This document shows positions 61,494 to 64,000 of a stretch of DNA of 64,000 nt, piece by piece; position 1 is the first letter of the stretch; each line of letters begins with the position of its first letter. The stretch is taken from NCBI RefSeq assembly GCF_000236685.1, contig NC_016633.1, positions 310,001 through 374,000 of the forward strand. Direction: 5' to 3'. The position numbers were made by a program, and so were the translations under genes. This DNA is from Sphaerochaeta pleomorpha str. Grapes. GTDB lineage: Bacteria > Spirochaetota > Spirochaetia > Sphaerochaetales > Sphaerochaetaceae. The notes under the pieces are model-generated. The model ran no database searches, was not told the origin of the DNA, and saw nothing but the letters and a program-made list of their open reading frames with translations.

Positions 61494-61928
61494 ATGATTT
61501 ATGATACCATCTCGAACTTGGAGAAATACTGTCCCTTGGTCCCACAATTGAAGACCGTTATCACCAGTATCAATAAAGAAAACTTTACAGCTAAAGATAT
61601 TGGAGAATATAAAACCCGTTCGAAAAACATACGCTATAGCATTTCGCATGCTCAATCCCCCATAAAAAATTCCTTATTTGAAATGCATAAGGAAGAAACC
61701 ATTGTGCAAATCATCTTGGAGGGGAAAGAACTGTTAGCCCTTACCTGGAGAGAACACGCAAAAGGGCTTCCGTATGACAAAGATCATGATGTAGTCCTGT
61801 TAGAGGGAGATCCAACTGCGGTAATCCATGCTGAGAAGGGTCATTTCATTATTTTTTTCCCTGGTGAGCCTTTCAAAGAAGGGTTGGGGGAGAATTATAC
61901 GAAAGCAATATTCAAACTCAGGGACTAA
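61494..61928 (+). CDS. YhcH/YjgK/YiaL family protein (DUF386)
   Basis: The 144-residue protein is a cupin-like DUF386 protein: M-I-Y-D-T-I-S-N-L-E-K-Y, then E-M-H-K-E-E-T-I-V-Q-I-I-L-E-G-K-E, H-A-E-K-G-H-F-I-I-F-F-P-G-E-P. His and Glu residues around the cupin strands bind metal. Members handle sialic acid or other sugars (YhcH) or biofilm dispersal (TabA). GAGG precedes ATG 61494. No sugar genes lie next to it, so its role is open. Confidence 0.88.
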   Translation: MIYDTISNLEKYCPLVPQLKTVITSINKENFTAKDIGEYKTRSKNIRYSISHAQSPIKNSLFEMHKEETIVQIILEGKELLALTWREHAKGLPYDKDHDVVLLEGDPTAVIHAEKGHFIIFFPGEPFKEGLGENYTKAIFKLRD

Positions 61929-61984
61929 CACATACTCCTCATGGTAGTTTCTCTTTTTTTGCTATACAAACGTTTACTATGCCC

Positions 61985-62013
61985 TTAACAAAACAATGAT
62001 ATTGCGATACAGT
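61985..62013 (+). promoter_or_regulatory. Promoter of ispG-uvrA
   Basis: TTAACA (61985-61990) and TACAGT (62008-62013) are 17 bases apart, just before the AGGAGG site of ispG. Confidence 0.55.
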
Positions 62014-62041
62014 AATTCCAATTGGACAGGAGGAAGTTTGC

Positions 62042-63085
62042 ATGCCTGAAAATCATATTGCAACGATTGGTAAATTTTCAGTGGGGAAGGGGAAACCGGT
62101 GCTTGTACAGACTATGTACGACAGTCCCATTCCCCATTCTCCAAAAGAACAGGATGCCCTGTTAAGACGGCTTGGAACGCTCAATGCAATGGGTTGTGAT
62201 ATTATTCGATTCTCCTACCCCAGTGACGATGACCACCAGGCTTTTTCCTTTCTCTGTAAGCATAGTCCGATGCCTGTCGTGGCAGATATTCATTTTGACT
62301 ACAAGCTGGCTCTTGCAGCAATCGAATGCGGTTGCCAGAAAATCAGGATAAACCCGGGGAATATTGGATCTCGTTGGAAAGTCGATGAAGTCGTAAAAAG
62401 CGCAAAAGACCATGGCATTGCCATCCGTATAGGCTTGAACAGCGGTTCCTTGCCAAAAGGTTCTGAACCGATGCATCTGTTGATGGTTCATTCAGCCTTG
62501 GAATACTTAGCCTGGTTTGAACAGGCTGGCTTTACCAATTCGGTCGTGTCCCTGAAAGCCAGTGATGTAGAGACAACGTATCAGGCTAATCTGTTGTTTT
62601 CTGAACAGAGTGGGTATCCTCTGCATCTTGGGGTAACCGAAGCAGGTTCGGTGGTCTCTTCAGTGACAAGGTCTACGTGGACTTTGGGACGCTTGCTAAA
62701 CCAGGGAATCGGGAATACCATAAGAATCAGCATTACCGGTGACATTGAGACGGAAGTACAGGCCGGGGTTGAATTGCTGCGGACCCTAAATATGAGAACG
62801 GGGGGAATCCGTATTGTCAGTTGCCCTCGGTGTGGAAGGCATAGTTTTGATTCACAGGGATTCCTTCAATCCGTAGAAAAAGACTTGCTTACCATTGATA
62901 AGGATTTGACCGTAGCTATCATGGGCTGTCAGGTCAATGGCCCAGGTGAAGCAAGCCATGCCGATATTGCAATAACCGGAATTGGAAAAAGCGTCTTTCT
63001 CTATGAAAAAGGTGTCTTATCCAAAGAAGTGACTGTAGAAGGTGCAAAGCAAGCCCTATTGGAAGCCGTTTCGAATGCAAAATAA
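62042..63085 (+). CDS. ispG: 4-hydroxy-3-methylbut-2-enyl diphosphate synthase
   Basis: The 347-residue enzyme has the TIM barrel part with R-F-S-Y-P-S and the iron-sulfur part S-C-P-R-C-G-R-H-S-F-D and G-C-Q-V-N-G-P-G-E-A-S-H-A-D-I, whose three cysteines and one Glu hold the 4Fe-4S cluster. It makes HMBPP from MEcPP in the MEP pathway with electrons from flavodoxin or ferredoxin. AGGAGG precedes the ATG. It overlaps uvrA by 11 bases. Confidence 0.96.
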   Translation: MPENHIATIGKFSVGKGKPVLVQTMYDSPIPHSPKEQDALLRRLGTLNAMGCDIIRFSYPSDDDHQAFSFLCKHSPMPVVADIHFDYKLALAAIECGCQKIRINPGNIGSRWKVDEVVKSAKDHGIAIRIGLNSGSLPKGSEPMHLLMVHSALEYLAWFEQAGFTNSVVSLKASDVETTYQANLLFSEQSGYPLHLGVTEAGSVVSSVTRSTWTLGRLLNQGIGNTIRISITGDIETEVQAGVELLRTLNMRTGGIRIVSCPRCGRHSFDSQGFLQSVEKDLLTIDKDLTVAIMGCQVNGPGEASHADIAITGIGKSVFLYEKGVLSKEVTVEGAKQALLEAVSNAK

Positions 63086-64000
63086 ACTCATAATCAAAGG
63101 TGCCCGCGAGCACAATCTGAAAAACATAGATATCGAACTGGAAAAGGATAAGCTCATAGTCATAACCGGATTGTCCGGAAGTGGCAAGAGCTCCCTCGCT
63201 TTCGACACGATTTTTGCCGAGGGGCAAAGAAGATATGTGGAAAGCCTGAGTGCCTATGCAAGGCAATTCCTTGACAGGATGGACAAACCTGATGTTGATT
63301 ACATGGAAGGTTTGAGCCCTGCCATTGCGATAGAACAGAAATCAACGCATAAAAACCCTCGTTCGACAATGGGTACCATTACCGAGATTTACGACTACTA
63401 CCGGTTGCTCTGGGCTAGGATTGGGATCCCCCATTGTCCCCATTGCGGGAGAGAAATCAGTGAGATGACCATAGACCAGATAATCGATGCTATTTTCAAG
63501 GCCAAGGAAGATAGCAAGATACTGGTAAGCGCCCCTGTTGCAATCGGTAAGAAAGGTGAGTTCAAAAAAGTATTTGAAGATGCTAAAACCTCTGGATTCC
63601 AAAGGGTCAAGGTCGACGGGAAAATGCTTGACCTCGAGGAGCCGATTCTATTGGACAAGCAACAGAAGCATTCCATCGACATAGTCGTCGACCGCTTGAT
63701 TCTCCGCCCCGATGTCCGGCAACGATTGGCTTCAAGCATTGAAACCTGTAATGAAATGACCAATGGCTTGGTGAAAATTACATTTATCGGTGATGATTCG
63801 AGCGAATTCGAGGAAATCTACAGTGAACGCAACAGCTGTTCACATTGCGGGATTACATTGCCGGAACTGGAACCCAGGCTGTTCAGTTTCAACAACCCTT
63901 TCGGAGCCTGTCCCGATTGCAATGGCTTGGGAGTCAAGACTGAGTTCGATCCCGACCTGATTATCCCAGATTATGGTAAAAGCTTCAACGAGGGTGCGAT
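63075..64000 (+). CDS. uvrA: Excinuclease ABC subunit A, N-terminal part
   Basis: About 308 residues are visible and the gene runs off the right edge. Seen are I-I-K-G-A-R-E-H-N-L-K-N-I-D, Walker A G-L-S-G-S-G-K-S-S (32-40), F-D-T-I-F-A-E-G-Q-R-R-Y-V-E-S-L-S-A-Y-A-R-Q-F-L, the first zinc knuckle C-P-H-C-G and the second C-S-H-C-G ... C-P-D-C-N. UvrA with UvrB finds bulky DNA damage. The start ATG 63075 is inside ispG. Confidence 0.96.
   Translation, partial: MQNKLIIKGAREHNLKNIDIELEKDKLIVITGLSGSGKSSLAFDTIFAEGQRRYVESLSAYARQFLDRMDKPDVDYMEGLSPAIAIEQKSTHKNPRSTMGTITEIYDYYRLLWARIGIPHCPHCGREISEMTIDQIIDAIFKAKEDSKILVSAPVAIGKKGEFKKVFEDAKTSGFQRVKVDGKMLDLEEPILLDKQQKHSIDIVVDRLILRPDVRQRLASSIETCNEMTNGLVKITFIGDDSSEFEEIYSERNSCSHCGITLPELEPRLFSFNNPFGACPDCNGLGVKTEFDPDLIIPDYGKSFNEGA

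Overview
The window looks like a contiguous chromosomal stretch of a free-living, fermentative spirochaete, most likely Sphaerochaeta-like. I infer this from gene content, not from a search. The clues are a V/A-type ATPase operon in the order E - DUF2764 - A - B - D - I - K, many binding-protein-dependent sugar transporters without their own ATPases, several alpha-glucan enzymes, a flavodoxin, IspG (non-mevalonate isoprenoids), and a moderate GC content judged by eye. The gene density is high, ribosome binding sites are clear (AGGAG type), and 1-20 nt overlaps between genes are frequent. I see no insertion sequence, phage, CRISPR array or rRNA.

Layout. 1-7.2 kb: the tail of a short-chain dehydrogenase, a TrmB regulator overlapping a MATE exporter, a Nudix-fold protein with a degenerate Nudix box, a flavodoxin, and a minus-strand set thpR - methyltransferase - TPR protein. 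7.2-12.4 kb: a tRNA-Met, a zinc ribbon protein, a membrane protein, a CYTH protein, an oxidoreductase/UPF0303 pair, and plsC with a seven-helix-like membrane protein. 12.4-15.3 kb: a vitamin B12 uptake operon (binding protein, permease, ATPase) preceded by a cobalamin riboswitch and a good promoter. 15.3-18.5 kb: rnhA, a two-gene chromate transporter, and a long uracil phosphoribosyltransferase overlapping a TPR lipoprotein. 18.6-21.7 kb: a sugar ABC operon (binding protein, two permeases). 21.9-22.5 kb: adk.

22.6-29.3 kb is an alpha-glucan/sucrose region: amylosucrase-like enzyme, LacI regulator and MalQ in one overlapping minus-strand operon, facing a GH13 neopullulanase-like gene whose promoter carries a LacI-type operator. 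The end of a lost ABC permease gene survives just upstream of the amylosucrase start, so the operon has been rearranged. 29.4-36.1 kb: a second sugar ABC operon joined to cutC, a ROK regulator and an M81 metallopeptidase. Then come guaB, a 1494-residue PAS/GGDEF/EAL protein, and tRNA-Val.

42.6-50 kb is a housekeeping run: a predicted membrane transporter protein, a YggS protein, a small exported protein, a RluD family synthase, an MBL-fold hydrolase with a pentapeptide-repeat protein, rsgA and mutS2. 50.1-52.8 kb holds a GIY-YIG-like/DUF6530 pair behind a nested dyad promoter, uridine phosphorylase, and two orphan hypotheticals. 52.9-60.1 kb is the V-ATPase operon, whose K subunit keeps the ligand pattern of Na+-pumping rotors. 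60.2-64 kb: ogt, nitroreductase, a YhcH family protein, ispG, and the start of uvrA, which runs off the window.

I did not see an obvious new defence or secretion system. The observations most worth following are the truncated permease scar in the glucan region, the ABC-CutC-ROK-M81 operon, the GIY-YIG/DUF6530 unit with its palindromic promoter, and the predicted sodium coupling of the V-ATPase.
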